In this document: piece after piece, positions 1 through 9,136 of the stretch
Layout of the letters: each line of letters starts with the position of its first letter
Numbering within the stretch: position 1 is the first letter of the stretch
DNA from: an uncultured Acetobacteraceae bacterium
GTDB taxonomy: Bacteria; Pseudomonadota; Alphaproteobacteria; Acetobacterales; Acetobacteraceae
Reading direction: 5' to 3'
DNA length: 64,000 nucleotides
Assembly (NCBI GenBank): GCA_903907955.1
Contig: CAIVPZ010000082.1
Location: forward strand, 62,001 to 126,000
Program-made: the position numbers and the translations under genes
The notes under the pieces: generated by a model
What the model was told of the DNA's origin: nothing
The model's database searches: none
Seen by the model: the letters and a program-made list of their open reading frames with translations, nothing else

Positions 1-1862
1 CCAATGCGGCGGCCTATGCGACGCTGGCGCTCGGCCTCAACATCGTGGTCGGTTTCGCCGGGCTGCTGGACCTCGGCTATGCCGCGTTCTTCGCCATCGG
101 TGCGTATTTCTACGGCGTATTCACCAGCTTCCAGGTGATGCCGCTGTGGAGCGACGGCTGGGCGCCGCTGGCGATGCTCGGGCTGGTGGAGAAGATCAAC
201 CAGGGCGGCCCCGATCTGGTGCATTTCACCCTGTCGTTCTGGCTCGCTTTGCCGGCGGCGGCGTTGCTGGCGGCCGGTTTCGGTGTGCTGTTCGGCGCGC
301 CGACGCTGCGGCTGCGCGGCGACTACCTGGCCATCGTCACGCTTGGCTTCGGCGAGATCGTGCCGATCGTGGCACGCAATGCGGAGTCGGTCACCAACGG
401 GGCGGCCGGGCTGAACGGCGTGCAGGCGCCGCGGCTGTTCGGCTGGAACTTCGGGGTGGATGCGACGCCGTATTATTACGCCGGCATGGTGCTGGTGGCT
501 TTGCTGATCTTCGTTTCCATCCGCCTGCGCGATTCCCGCATCGGCCGCGCCTGGATGGCGATCCGCGAGGATGAGGTCGCCGCCAGCGCCATGGGCATCG
601 ATCTGGTGCGGCTGAAGCTGCTGGCCTTCGCCACCGGGGCCGCCTTCGCCGGCGCGACCGGCGTGTTCTATGTGGCGAAGCTGCAGACGGCGACGCCGGA
701 GATGTTCGGCTTCCCGGTTTCCACCATGGTCCTGGTGATGGTGGTGCTGGGCGGCATGGGCAGCGTCTGGGGCGTGGTGCTGGGGGCGGCGGTGCTGCAA
801 CTGTTGCAGTCCTGGTTCCTGCCGGACCTCACCGAATGGTGCCATGCGCTCGGCGCGCTGGTCGGCAATGCCTGGCTGCAACGGGTGGATTTCGTCGAAT
901 CGGTGGAGCTTATCTTCGGTGTCATCCTGGTGGCGATGATGCTGTTCCGCCGCGAGGGGCTGATCCCGGCCACCCGCCCGGCGCCGGCGCTCAGCTTCGC
1001 GGCGCAGCATGTGGCCGGCGTGCAGCGCGGCGGCTTCGTCGGGCTGGAGCGGATCGGGCAGTGGCCGAAGGGCGGCGGCAATGCGCTGGAAATCAGCGGC
1101 CTGACCGTGCGGTTCGGTGGCCTGACCGCGCTCAGCAACGTCACCCTCACCGTGCCGGCCGGCGGGGTGGTGGCGGTGATCGGCCCGAACGGTTCGGGGA
1201 AATCGACGCTGTTCAATGCCATCACCGGGCTGGTGCCGGCGCAGGCGGGCGGCATCCGTTTCGAGGGGAAGGACATCCTCGGCCTGAAGCCGCATGATAT
1301 CCTGCGGCGCGGGGTGGCGCGCACCTTCCAGAACATCCGCCTGTTTCCCAACCTCACCGTGCTGGAGAATGTGCTGATCGGCCAGCATGCCCGGCTGGCC
1401 ACCGGGCCGGTCGGCGCGGTGCTGCGCCTGCCGCGCACGCGCGCCGAGGAAGCAACGGCGGTGCAACGGGCGATCGACATCATCGCCCTGTTCGGCAACC
1501 GGCTGGCGCCGCGCGCCGGCCAGACCGTTTCCGGGCTGTCCTATGCCAACCGCCGCCGGGTGGAGGTGGCGCGCGCGCTGGCCACCCGGCCGCGCCTGCT
1601 GCTGCTGGATGAGCCGACGGCCGGCATGAATCCGGCGGAGACGCTGGAACTCGCCGAACAGATCAGGAGCCTGCACCGGCTCGGCCTGACCATCCTGCTG
1701 ATCGAGCACAAGCTGGACGTGGTGACGCGGCTGGCCGACACGGTGGTGGTGCTGGACCATGGCGGGAAGATCGCCGAGGGTCCGCCGGACGAGGTGCGGC
1801 GCAACGAGCAGGTGCTGCGCGCCTATCTCGGCCGGGCAGGGCGGGCGGCGGCCGATGCATGA
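1..1862 (+). CDS. livM-livG: Branched-chain amino acid ABC transporter, LivM permease-LivG ATPase fusion (5' partial)
   Basis: The reading frame is open to the left edge, so the true start lies outside the window. The N-terminal ~320 visible residues are a LivM-type inner-membrane permease with several hydrophobic segments and the LivM signature GLLDLGYAAF. The C-terminal ~250 residues are a LivG-type ATPase: Walker A GPNGSGKST, the LivG motif ARTFQNIRLF, a variant signature VSGLSYANRRR and Walker B LLLLDEPTAG. Permease and ATPase are usually separate polypeptides; here there is no stop between them, so they are seen as one chain. livF follows with an 8-bp overlap. Known role of the family: ATP-driven import of leucine, isoleucine, valine or related compounds with LivH and a periplasmic binding protein, which must lie upstream. 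The substrate cannot be read from sequence. Confidence 0.93.
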   Translation, partial: NAAAYATLALGLNIVVGFAGLLDLGYAAFFAIGAYFYGVFTSFQVMPLWSDGWAPLAMLGLVEKINQGGPDLVHFTLSFWLALPAAALLAAGFGVLFGAPTLRLRGDYLAIVTLGFGEIVPIVARNAESVTNGAAGLNGVQAPRLFGWNFGVDATPYYYAGMVLVALLIFVSIRLRDSRIGRAWMAIREDEVAASAMGIDLVRLKLLAFATGAAFAGATGVFYVAKLQTATPEMFGFPVSTMVLVMVVLGGMGSVWGVVLGAAVLQLLQSWFLPDLTEWCHALGALVGNAWLQRVDFVESVELIFGVILVAMMLFRREGLIPATRPAPALSFAAQHVAGVQRGGFVGLERIGQWPKGGGNALEISGLTVRFGGLTALSNVTLTVPAGGVVAVIGPNGSGKSTLFNAITGLVPAQAGGIRFEGKDILGLKPHDILRRGVARTFQNIRLFPNLTVLENVLIGQHARLATGPVGAVLRLPRTRAEEATAVQRAIDIIALFGNRLAPRAGQTVSGLSYANRRRVEVARALATRPRLLLLDEPTAGMNPAETLELAEQIRSLHRLGLTILLIEHKLDVVTRLADTVVVLDHGGKIAEGPPDEVRRNEQVLRAYLGRAGRAAADA

Positions 1863-2601
1863 CGGCGGTGACACGATCCTCCGCTTCGAGGACGTCAACA
1901 CGTATTACGGCGACCTGCACGTCCTCAAGAACGTTTCCTACACGATCGGCCGCGGTGAGATCGTCAGCCTGCTCGGCGGCAATGCCTGTGGCAAGTCCAC
2001 CACCATGAAGACCATCATGGGCGTGGTGCGGCCGGTCAGCGGGCGGGTGCTGTTCGACGGCGCCGAGATCCAGGACCTGCCGACCAGCGCCCGGGTGCGC
2101 CGCGGCATCGCCCCGGTGCTGGAGGCGCGGCGGCTGTTCCCGCGCATGACGGTGTATGAAAACCTGGAAATGGGCGCCTATACCCGCCCCAAGGGTGCGG
2201 AGTTCGCGCAGGATCTTGATCGCGTCTATGCGTTGTTTCCGCGCGTGCAGGAACGGCGGCGCCAGATCGCCGGCACGCTTTCGGGCGGCGAGCAGCAGAT
2301 GGTGGCGATCGGCCGGGCGCTGATGGCGCGGCCACGGCTGATCTGCATGGACGAACCCTCGATGGGGCTGTCGCCGCTGTATGTCGAGCAGGTGTTCGAC
2401 ATCATCCAGCAGATCAACGCGCAGGGCACGACGATCTTCATGGTGGAGCAGAACGCCAGCATGGCGCTGTCGATCGCCCACCGCGGCTATGTGCTGCAGA
2501 CCGGCCAGGTGGTGCTGTCGGGCACGGCGAAGCAACTGCGCGAGAACCCGGCGATCCGCGAGGCGTATCTGGGGGAGCTGCAGGTGCCGGGCGCGGCGTG
2601 A
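1855..2601 (+). CDS. livF: Branched-chain amino acid ABC transporter ATP-binding protein LivF
   Basis: 248 residues from the ATG that overlaps the livM-livG stop; a longer upstream reading would only extend into livG. Motifs in order: Walker A GGNACGKST (the usual form is GPNGAGKST, so proline and glycine positions are altered), Q-loop region APVLEARRLFPRMTV, signature LSGGEQQMVAIGRAL and Walker B LICMDEPSMGL. Length is normal for LivF. It pairs with the LivG half of the upstream fusion to energise the same importer. The overlap implies translational coupling. It is the last gene of the operon, and the ~190 bp downstream before the next start show no clear terminator. Confidence 0.95.
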   Translation: MHDGGDTILRFEDVNTYYGDLHVLKNVSYTIGRGEIVSLLGGNACGKSTTMKTIMGVVRPVSGRVLFDGAEIQDLPTSARVRRGIAPVLEARRLFPRMTVYENLEMGAYTRPKGAEFAQDLDRVYALFPRVQERRRQIAGTLSGGEQQMVAIGRALMARPRLICMDEPSMGLSPLYVEQVFDIIQQINAQGTTIFMVEQNASMALSIAHRGYVLQTGQVVLSGTAKQLRENPAIREAYLGELQVPGAA

Positions 2602-2793
2602 TTCCGTTGCGGCCGGCGGGGTTCCGCAGGCCGGCTGACCGCCGCCTGAAGATGCACGATTGCAGCGCCCTGGTGTTCAGTTGCCAGTGTCCAACGGCGC
2701 TGCGGTTGCGTATCTTCCGGCCCGCACTGCGCGCCTGCCGGCCTCGCCGGCACCGCACCGATCGACCGTTCCAAGCGCAAGGATTCCATCTCC

Positions 2794-5700
2794 ATGCCCA
2801 GCGATGCCCCCGCGCCCAGCGATGCGCCCGCCCCGCCTCGGCGCTCCCGGCTGAAGCAGCTCATCGCGGTCGCCGTGCTCGGCTGGCTCGGCTGCGGCGT
2901 CGCCGGTTTTGCCTTCTTCACCAGCCTGACCGAGCGGCATGCCAGCGCGGCCAGGCTGGTGCAGGCCGAGACCGCGCGGGCCGGACTGGTGGACGAGCTG
3001 GCGCGCCAGCGCAGCACCTCCGGGCAGCTTGCCGAGTTGCAGCAGAAGATCGCCGCGGCCGAGGCCGAACTGACGCAGACCCGGGCGCGCGGCACCGAGG
3101 CCGCGCAGCGCCTGGACGGGCTGGGCGCGGAGGTGGCCGCCCGCACGCGCGACCGCGACGCGCTGCAGGCGCGGCTGGAGGCGGCGCAGGCCAGCCTCGC
3201 CGCCACCGAAGCGCGCGTCGCCGCGCAGCAGCAGGATCTCGCCGCGGCGCAGGCCCGCGCGCATGAGGCCGGGGCGCCCGCCGCGCAGGCGCTGGCCGAG
3301 GCGCGCGCCCGCGTCGAGGCGGCGCAGCAGGCGCGCAGCGAGGCCGGGCGGCAGCTTGAGGCACTGGTGCAGGAGCAGGCGCGCCAGACCGGGCTGCGCA
3401 GCGCGGCGCTGGCGCGTGCCGCGGAGGTCCGTGCCGCGCTGGCGCAGGCCGAGGGGCAGGTGGCGGCGGCCGAAGCGGCCGTGGCGGCGCGCGCGGCCGA
3501 ACTGGCGACCCGGGCGGCCGCGCGCGATGCGGCTGAGACCGCGGTCGGCACGGCGCGGCAGGATGTGGCGGCGGCCGAACAGGCCCGTGCGGCCCGGCAG
3601 GCTGCCGTCGAGGCGGCGGAAGGCAAGCTGCGCTATGCCGAGGCCACCGGCGAGCAGGGGCTTGCCGCGGCGCGCGGCGCGGCCGCGGCGGCGGAACGGG
3701 CGCGCGACGATGTCGCCGCGCGGCTGCATGCGGCCGAGACGGCGGTGACGGATGCGGTCCGGGCGGGGGACGAGGCAGCGACCCAGCGCGACCTGGCTGC
3801 CGCCGCGCTGGAAACGGCATGGCAGAAGGTGGACGACGCCAGCCGGGCGCTGGACACCGCCGAAGCGGAGGTGGCCGAACGGCAGGTGGCGCGCGATGCC
3901 GCCACCGACGACAGGAAGGAATCTGCCGAGGCCGCGCTGAAGACCGCGACCGCGGCGCGCGACGCCGCCCAGGCCGCGTTGACCGCCGCCCAGCGGCGGG
4001 CCGACGCCGCCCGTGACGAGCAGGCGCGGCAGGCGGAGGCGGTGACGCGGCTGGAAGACGGGGCCGGCGCCCGGGTGGCCGAGGTGGATGCCGCAACGGT
4101 AGCCCTGCGCACCGCCGAGGCGCGCATGGCCGACGCGGCGGCGCAGGTCGAGGCGGCGCGCCGGCAGGCTGACCAGGCGTCGGCCGCCGCGCGGGCGGTG
4201 GTGGAAACCGCCCGCAGCGAACTGGCGCCTGCGGTTGCCGGCGTGGCCGAAGCGACCGGGCGGCTGGCGGCGGCGGAGTCGGCGCTGGCCGGCGCCCGCA
4301 CCGCTGCCGATGCCGCCGTGGCCGCGCGCAGCCAGGCCGAGGACGCGGTGGGTCGCCTGAAGCAGGGCGGCGAGGCGGGGCGTGCCGAACTCGCCCAGCT
4401 TGACCAGCAAGCCGCCGCCGCCGCTGCTGCCGCGACCGCCGCCGAACAGGCCCAGCCGGCCGCGCGTCAGACGGCCGAGGCGGCCCGCGTGGCGGTCGGC
4501 GCCGTGCTCGATGAGGCTGGCCCGGCGTTGCAAAGCGCCCGCGATGCCGCCGCCGCCGTGGAGGGCCAACTCGCCACCACGGCGCGCGACCTCGATGCCA
4601 GGCTGCATCAGCTTGCCGAAAGCGATACCCGGCTGAGCAGCCTGCGCGCCGACATCGCGGCGGCCGAAACCGCCACGAAGGAAGCCGCCGCCGCGCGCGA
4701 CCGCGCCCAGGCGGAACTGGCCGACGCGACCACACAGGCGCAGGCGGCGACACAGCACCTGGCCCAGCTCGGCGAGTCGGTTGCCGCTCGTACCAAGGAG
4801 CTGGAAGCGCTGACCGCGCGGCGCGACACCGCGGTGCAGGAAACCGAGGCGGCCGAGACCGGCCAGACGGCGGCGCGCGCCAAACTGGCCGAGGCGACGC
4901 AGCAGAGCGAAGCGGCGGCAAAGCAGCTGGAGGACGTGAAGCAGCAATTGGCCGGCGTTTCCGAGCAACTGACCACCGCCACCGCGGCGCGCGATCAGGC
5001 CGAGGCGGCGCTGCACACCGCGCAGGCCCAGACCGAGGAAACCGGCCGCCGCGCCGCTGCCCTGGCCGCCGAGGTGGAGCAGCGTACCGCCGCGGTGGCG
5101 ACGCTGGAAGGCCAGCGCCAGTCCGCCGAGCACGCCGCGACCGAAGCGCGCGATCAGTTGGAAGCGGCGCAGAAGGAGAACGAGACCCGGCTGCCCGCCC
5201 TGCGCGCCGAGCTTGCGGCGGCCGAAACCGCCACCAAGACGGCCACCGAAACGCGTGACCGCACCCAGGCGGAACTGGCCGACACATCCACCCAGGCGCA
5301 GGCGGCAACCCAGCACCTGGCGCAACTCGGCGAGGAGGTTGCCGCCCGCACCCGGGAGCTTGAAGCCCTGACGGCGCGGCGCGACACCGCGGCGCACGAC
5401 GCCGAGGCGGCCGAAGCGGCCCTGGCCGCCACGCGCGGCAAGCTGACGGAGGCGACGCAGCAAAGCGAAGCCGCGGCGAAGCAGCGCGAGGCGGAGACGC
5501 AGCAACTGGCCGGCGTGTCGGCCGGGCTGGCCACCGCCACCAAGGCGCGCGACGAGGCGGCGGCGGCGCTGAGCCATGTGCAGGCGCAGGCGGAGGAGAC
5601 CGGTCGCCAAGCCGCCGCGCTGGCCGCCGACGTGCAGCAGCGGACGGCCGCGGTGGCGACGCTTGAGGGTCAGCGTCAGGCCGCCGAGCGGGGCATCGCC

Positions 5701-6453
5701 ACGGCGCGCGAACAGGCGACGGCCGCGCAGACGGAACTGACCGCGACCAAGGCCGAACTCGCCAGGATCACAGGTCAGGCGGAAGCGGCGACCGCACGGC
5801 GGGCGGCGCTGGCAGCGCAGGTGACCGCGGCGGAGGCCGATCTGGCGCAGGCACACGGCGCCCTCGATGCGGCCGGCACGGCGCGGGACCGGGTGACTGC
5901 CGAACTGACCCAGGCGCGCACCGAACTGGAGCGCGTGCGCGCGGCGGCAGCCGAGGCGCAGAACGGTCTCGACTCGGCCACCCGGCAGGCGGTGTTGCCC
6001 CGTTTGCGCGCGGCCTTCGGCGCGCAGCTTCGTACGGCGCTGGCCGGGCGTGTCGGTGTTGAGGTACCGGCCGACCGGGTGGTGGTGCGCAGCGACGCAC
6101 TGTTCTCGCCTGGCACGGCGGTGCTGAGCCCGGCCGGGCGCGAGCAGGTGCGGGCGCTTGCCGCCGCGCTGAAGAAGGCGCTGGCGGATGCGCCGGCGAA
6201 TGTGGACTGGGCGGTGCGGGTGGATGGCCATGCCGACCGCCAGCCGATGACGCCGGGCGGGCGTTTCGCCAGCAACCTGGACCTCTCGGCGGCGCGCGCC
6301 ATCGCCGTGGTGCGCGAACTGGTGGGGGCGGGGGCGCCGGCCAACCGTCTGCTGGCCACCGGCTTCGGCGACACCCAGCCGGTGGACCCGGCGGACACCC
6401 CGGCCGCCTATGCGCGCAACCGCCGCATCGAACTGCGCCTGACCGAGCGGTAG
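2794..6453 (+). CDS. Giant coiled-coil envelope protein with C-terminal OmpA/MotB domain
   Basis: 1219 residues. A short cytoplasmic Pro/Ala-rich N-terminus (1-20) is followed by one hydrophobic segment (~22-45, LIAVAVLGWLGCGVAGFAFF). Then come ~1000 residues of almost uninterrupted Ala/Glu/Gln/Arg-rich helix predicted as coiled coil. The C-terminal ~130 residues are an OmpA-like peptidoglycan-binding domain: DALFSPGTAVLSPAGREQ, then DGHADRQP and the terminal RNRRIELRL motif. The layout suggests an inner-membrane anchor, a long periplasmic rod and a peptidoglycan-binding head. The rod contains a recent in-frame tandem duplication, listed separately. The gene stands alone between livF and a hairpin. 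No specific family name is recognised; TolA-like, MotB-like or flotillin-like roles are possible but not supported by neighbours. Confidence 0.85.
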   Translation: MPSDAPAPSDAPAPPRRSRLKQLIAVAVLGWLGCGVAGFAFFTSLTERHASAARLVQAETARAGLVDELARQRSTSGQLAELQQKIAAAEAELTQTRARGTEAAQRLDGLGAEVAARTRDRDALQARLEAAQASLAATEARVAAQQQDLAAAQARAHEAGAPAAQALAEARARVEAAQQARSEAGRQLEALVQEQARQTGLRSAALARAAEVRAALAQAEGQVAAAEAAVAARAAELATRAAARDAAETAVGTARQDVAAAEQARAARQAAVEAAEGKLRYAEATGEQGLAAARGAAAAAERARDDVAARLHAAETAVTDAVRAGDEAATQRDLAAAALETAWQKVDDASRALDTAEAEVAERQVARDAATDDRKESAEAALKTATAARDAAQAALTAAQRRADAARDEQARQAEAVTRLEDGAGARVAEVDAATVALRTAEARMADAAAQVEAARRQADQASAAARAVVETARSELAPAVAGVAEATGRLAAAESALAGARTAADAAVAARSQAEDAVGRLKQGGEAGRAELAQLDQQAAAAAAAATAAEQAQPAARQTAEAARVAVGAVLDEAGPALQSARDAAAAVEGQLATTARDLDARLHQLAESDTRLSSLRADIAAAETATKEAAAARDRAQAELADATTQAQAATQHLAQLGESVAARTKELEALTARRDTAVQETEAAETGQTAARAKLAEATQQSEAAAKQLEDVKQQLAGVSEQLTTATAARDQAEAALHTAQAQTEETGRRAAALAAEVEQRTAAVATLEGQRQSAEHAATEARDQLEAAQKENETRLPALRAELAAAETATKTATETRDRTQAELADTSTQAQAATQHLAQLGEEVAARTRELEALTARRDTAAHDAEAAEAALAATRGKLTEATQQSEAAAKQREAETQQLAGVSAGLATATKARDEAAAALSHVQAQAEETGRQAAALAADVQQRTAAVATLEGQRQAAERGIATAREQATAAQTELTATKAELARITGQAEAATARRAALAAQVTAAEADLAQAHGALDAAGTARDRVTAELTQARTELERVRAAAAEAQNGLDSATRQAVLPRLRAAFGAQLRTALAGRVGVEVPADRVVVRSDALFSPGTAVLSPAGREQVRALAAALKKALADAPANVDWAVRVDGHADRQPMTPGGRFASNLDLSAARAIAVVRELVGAGAPANRLLATGFGDTQPVDPADTPAAYARNRRIELRLTER
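4642..5757 (+). repeat. In-frame tandem duplication, 2 x 558 bp (186 codons)
   Basis: Two successive blocks, 4642-5199 and 5200-5757, encode near-matching protein segments: each starts LRA(D/E)(I/L)AAAETATK, continues through TTQAQAATQHLAQLGE or STQAQAATQHLAQLGE, then ALTARRDTA, EATQQSEAAAKQ, and ends TAAVATLEGQRQ. Equivalent codons are exactly 558 bp apart at both ends of the block. The duplication lengthens the coiled coil without breaking frame. Confidence 0.9.
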
Positions 6454-6475
6454 CCGGCGACCGACCAGCAAGGCA

Positions 6476-6509
6476 CGTCCCGCCAAGGCATTCCGGCCTT
6501 GGCGGGACG
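6476..6509 (+). terminator. Strong hairpin after the OmpA-like gene
   Basis: A perfect 14-bp inverted repeat (cgtcccgccaaggc, 6-nt loop) begins 23 bp after the stop codon. No uridine run follows, so it may be a Rho-assisted terminator or an mRNA-stabilising hairpin. Confidence 0.55.
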
Positions 6510-6711
6510 GCAATTCCGTCCAATCCGGGTGGCTGCCCCAAAGGCGCCAATCTCATCGCGCATGGCGATACCCGATCCCCGGCATCGCATCGCCGCTCTC
6601 AAATTGCCGACACCGCTCGACCCGGGCCAGAGGCAGGACCGGGACTGAATAACCGCGCCTGCCGTTCGTCGACGCCGGTTCGAAACCGGCCATCCGGCAA
6701 CGCCGTCGATA

Positions 6712-7656
6712 TCAGAGCCGCTTCTCCTCCGCACCGCGCGCCACCGTCGCCGCGGCTGGGGGAAGTTCCGGGCCGAGGCCGGGGAAGTCGCGCCGCTGCT
6801 CCGCCGGGGCGCCGAAATAGTCCCAGGCCAGTTCATGCCCCAGGTAAATCCATGGCCCGGTCACCGTGTTCCAGGCCGAGAGCAGGCTCGCCGTGACCAG
6901 ATTGCCGATGGCGATGACGTTGGTCGTGAAGTCGAGCGTCGTCGCGATCGCGCGGAAGGTCAGGGTTTTCCACACCGCGCGCGGCACCTCGCCCCCCGTT
7001 TCCGCCGGAGCCGGCGCGGCCAGGGCGAGCGGCGGCAAGGGCTGCGCCGGATCGAGCAGGTTCAGCACGCCGCGCTCGGCGCTGTCCAGCGCGGTTTCCG
7101 CCCAGCCGGACAGGCCGGGCGGGAAGGGCTGGCCGGGCGCCAGCGCGAAGGCGTAGCGGACCTGCACCGCCGCCAGCGGATCGGTCACCCGGATGCCCGC
7201 CACGGCCCAGCGCGCCGGCATTGCCCAGTCATGCGCCAGCGCGGCCGCGCCGGCGGCGGTCCAGGCGGGATCGACCGCGGTGTCAGTCCCGGCCGCCACC
7301 GCGGCGACATAGGCGCAGGCCCCGTCATGGTCGGAGATGATGCGCACGCGGGCGTATGGCAGGTCGCGCCGGCTGCAGGCGGGGGCGCTGCCCCAGTTGC
7401 CCGGTGCGCCGGCCTGGTTGACCTGCACCAGCACCCCGCCGGCCACCTTGCCGTCGCGCAGCTGCAGCAGGGCGACGCTGACCACCCCCGGCGCGGTTTG
7501 CGTCACGGCGGCGCGCAGCCAGGCGCCCTCCGGCAACGCCACCTGCTTGCCCTCGATCGACAGCACGCCGCGCAGTGTCTCCAGCCGCGGCGCTGGTTCC
7601 GCCGCGGCGAGCGCCGGCACCAGCAGGGCGGCAAGCAGGACGGCGCGGCGGCTCAC
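6712..7656 (-). CDS. Exported protein with C-terminal DUF2061 membrane domain (paralogue 2)
   Basis: 314 residues from GTG at 7656, which overlaps the upstream stop as GTGA and has a GGGAGGGG ribosome site. Signal peptide at 1-20 (AVLLAALLVPALAAAEP). The central part (~25-210) shares LRGVLSIEGKQVALPEGAW and VSVALLQLRDGKV with the upstream gene and has scattered cysteines; no enzyme family was recognised. The C-terminus (~235-290, WKTLTFRAIATTLDFTTNVI ... GPWIYLGHELAWDYFG) is a DUF2061 module with two membrane helices. The pair therefore looks like a periplasmic domain joined to a membrane anchor of unknown function. The two genes are translationally coupled and clearly paralogous. Confidence 0.82.
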   Translation of the reverse strand: MSRRAVLLAALLVPALAAAEPAPRLETLRGVLSIEGKQVALPEGAWLRAAVTQTAPGVVSVALLQLRDGKVAGGVLVQVNQAGAPGNWGSAPACSRRDLPYARVRIISDHDGACAYVAAVAAGTDTAVDPAWTAAGAAALAHDWAMPARWAVAGIRVTDPLAAVQVRYAFALAPGQPFPPGLSGWAETALDSAERGVLNLLDPAQPLPPLALAAPAPAETGGEVPRAVWKTLTFRAIATTLDFTTNVIAIGNLVTASLLSAWNTVTGPWIYLGHELAWDYFGAPAEQRRDFPGLGPELPPAAATVARGAEEKRL

Positions 7657-8612
7657 GACGCCCCTCCCGCTGGCGCCCCGGGCCATGGCAACTCGGCGCC
7701 GAGCCCCGGCAACGCCTCATGCGGCACGGCGGGCGCGCCGAAATGCTCCCAGGCGAGTTCGTGGCCGAGATAGATCCAGGGGCCAATCAGGATGGGCACG
7801 GCCGACAACGCCGCCGCGGTGGCGACCTCGCCGATGGCGATCAGGTTGGTGGTGAAGTCGATCGTGGTGCTGATCACCCGGAAGCTGATGGTCTTCCACA
7901 CCGGCCGCGACAGGGTGGGGGCGTCGGCATCCGGCGGCGGGACCGCCCAGGGCGGCGCCGGCCCGGGGGCGGCCAGCGGCGGCAGCGGCCGGGCCGGATC
8001 GAGCTGGTTGTGCAGCCCGCGCTCCACCTGGTCCCAGGCGTTCGGCGTCCAGTTCACCAGGGTGGCAACGCCGGGACCGCGCGCCGGGTCGAGGGCGAAC
8101 ACGTAGCGGACCTGCACGCCGGAAACCGGCGCGGTGACGCGGATGGCCACGACTCCCCAGGCCGCCGGCAGCGCCCAGCCCTGCGCCGTGGCGGTGCGCA
8201 TCGCCACCCGCCAGGCCGTATCGACCGCGCCGCCCTGGTCGCCCTGGACGACCCGGGACACCGTGGCGCACGACCCGTCATGGTCGGATTCGTAATGGGT
8301 GCGGGCGAACGGCAGGTCGGTGCGGACGCAGGCGGGATCATCGCCCCAATGGGGTGCCAGGCCGAGGGTGCTGGCCTGCACCAGCACGCCGGCCGTCACG
8401 GCGTCGCCGCGCAACTGGAGCAGGGCGACGCTGACCAGCCCGTCCGCGGCGATGGCGCTGCCGGCCCGCACCCAGCCGCCTTCCGGCAGCGGGATCTGCT
8501 TGCCCTCCAGGCTTAACGTGCCGCGCACCGGGGCCTGTGCCGGCCAGCACGGTGCCGGCATCAGCGCGGCCACAAACGCGAACAAAGCAAGGAAAGGCCC
8601 CCGCCGGGACAT
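7653..8612 (-). CDS. Exported protein with C-terminal DUF2061 membrane domain (paralogue 1)
   Basis: 319 residues from ATG at 8612. Signal peptide at 1-25 (FLALFAFVAALMPAPCWPAQ). The shared body motif VRGTLSLEGKQIPLPEGGW is followed by SVALLQLRGDAVTAGVLVQ and SDHDGSCA, which match the next gene position by position. The C-terminal DUF2061 module (WKTISFRVISTTIDFTTNLI ... GPWIYLGHELAWEHFG) has two predicted membrane helices. It is the first gene of a two-gene tandem; the short gap to the upstream Nudix gene (68 bp) leaves it unclear whether it has its own promoter. Function unknown. Seen: duplication and domain order. Inferred: both copies act together at the inner membrane facing the periplasm. 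Confidence 0.82.
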   Translation of the reverse strand: MSRRGPFLALFAFVAALMPAPCWPAQAPVRGTLSLEGKQIPLPEGGWVRAGSAIAADGLVSVALLQLRGDAVTAGVLVQASTLGLAPHWGDDPACVRTDLPFARTHYESDHDGSCATVSRVVQGDQGGAVDTAWRVAMRTATAQGWALPAAWGVVAIRVTAPVSGVQVRYVFALDPARGPGVATLVNWTPNAWDQVERGLHNQLDPARPLPPLAAPGPAPPWAVPPPDADAPTLSRPVWKTISFRVISTTIDFTTNLIAIGEVATAAALSAVPILIGPWIYLGHELAWEHFGAPAVPHEALPGLGAELPWPGAPAGGAS

Positions 8613-8680
8613 GGCTGCTCCTGAGCACTCAGCCCGATATATGATACGCGGGCGGAGAATGCATACCATGCCGGCCGGCG

Positions 8681-9121
8681 TCACACCCCCAGCAGCCGCC
8701 GGGCGATGCCGATCACGCGCTGCGCCTCGCTCCACAGCGCGAACGGCGCCAGCTTGCCGAGCGGTGCCCAGACCACTTCGGCCACGTCGTCGCCGGCCGC
8801 CAGCGTGCCGCCGGCAGCCAGGGCCGCGAAATCGATGATGGTGTAGTGGTAGCGCACCCGCCCGGCCGCGTCGTGATGGATGGAATCGACATTGGCCGCC
8901 AGCAGCAGCGCGCCGGCGGTCAGCCCGGTTTCCTCCAGCAGTTCGCGCCGAGCGGCCTGCTCGGCGGTCTCGCCGAGTTCCTGTGCGCCACCGGGCAGGT
9001 TCCATTCGCCCAGTGCTGGCGCCCGGCCGCGCCGCGCCAGCAGCACCTCGCCGCCATGATCCGGCCGCAGCAGGCAGACGCCAATGCCGACGATGGGTCG
9101 CGGGGGGTATTCGCGGGTCAG
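8681..9121 (-). CDS. Nudix hydrolase, probable CTG start
   Basis: The Nudix box is complete ([20 protein letters not shown], then ETGL), so a nucleoside-diphosphate-linked substrate is hydrolysed; substrate unknown (ADP-ribose, NADH or oxidised nucleotides are typical). No ATG exists in this frame between the upstream stop and the Nudix box. GTG at 9046 would remove the first beta strand ([11 protein letters not shown]) that family members carry. CTG at 9121 gives a 146-residue protein beginning [14 protein letters not shown], a typical N-terminus, and has a GAGG about 8 nt upstream. The frame is the same as that of the preceding DUF4340 gene, separated by one TAG. It is the last gene of the ABC operon. 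Confidence 0.8.
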   Translation of the reverse strand: MTREYPPRPIVGIGVCLLRPDHGGEVLLARRGRAPALGEWNLPGGAQELGETAEQAARRELLEETGLTAGALLLAANVDSIHHDAAGRVRYHYTIIDFAALAAGGTLAAGDDVAEVVWAPLGKLAPFALWSEAQRVIGIARRLLGV

Positions 9122-9136
9122 GTGGGGCGGCCTCGC

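Noticed and set aside
2677-6513. 1278-residue antisense ORF opposite the OmpA-like gene
   Set aside because: It is a low-complexity Gly/Arg/Leu translation caused by high GC and the repetitive coding strand.
6674-6690. tRNA T-arm-like stem-loop gccggttcgaaaccggc
   Set aside because: No matching acceptor, D-arm or anticodon arm at the correct spacing on either strand.
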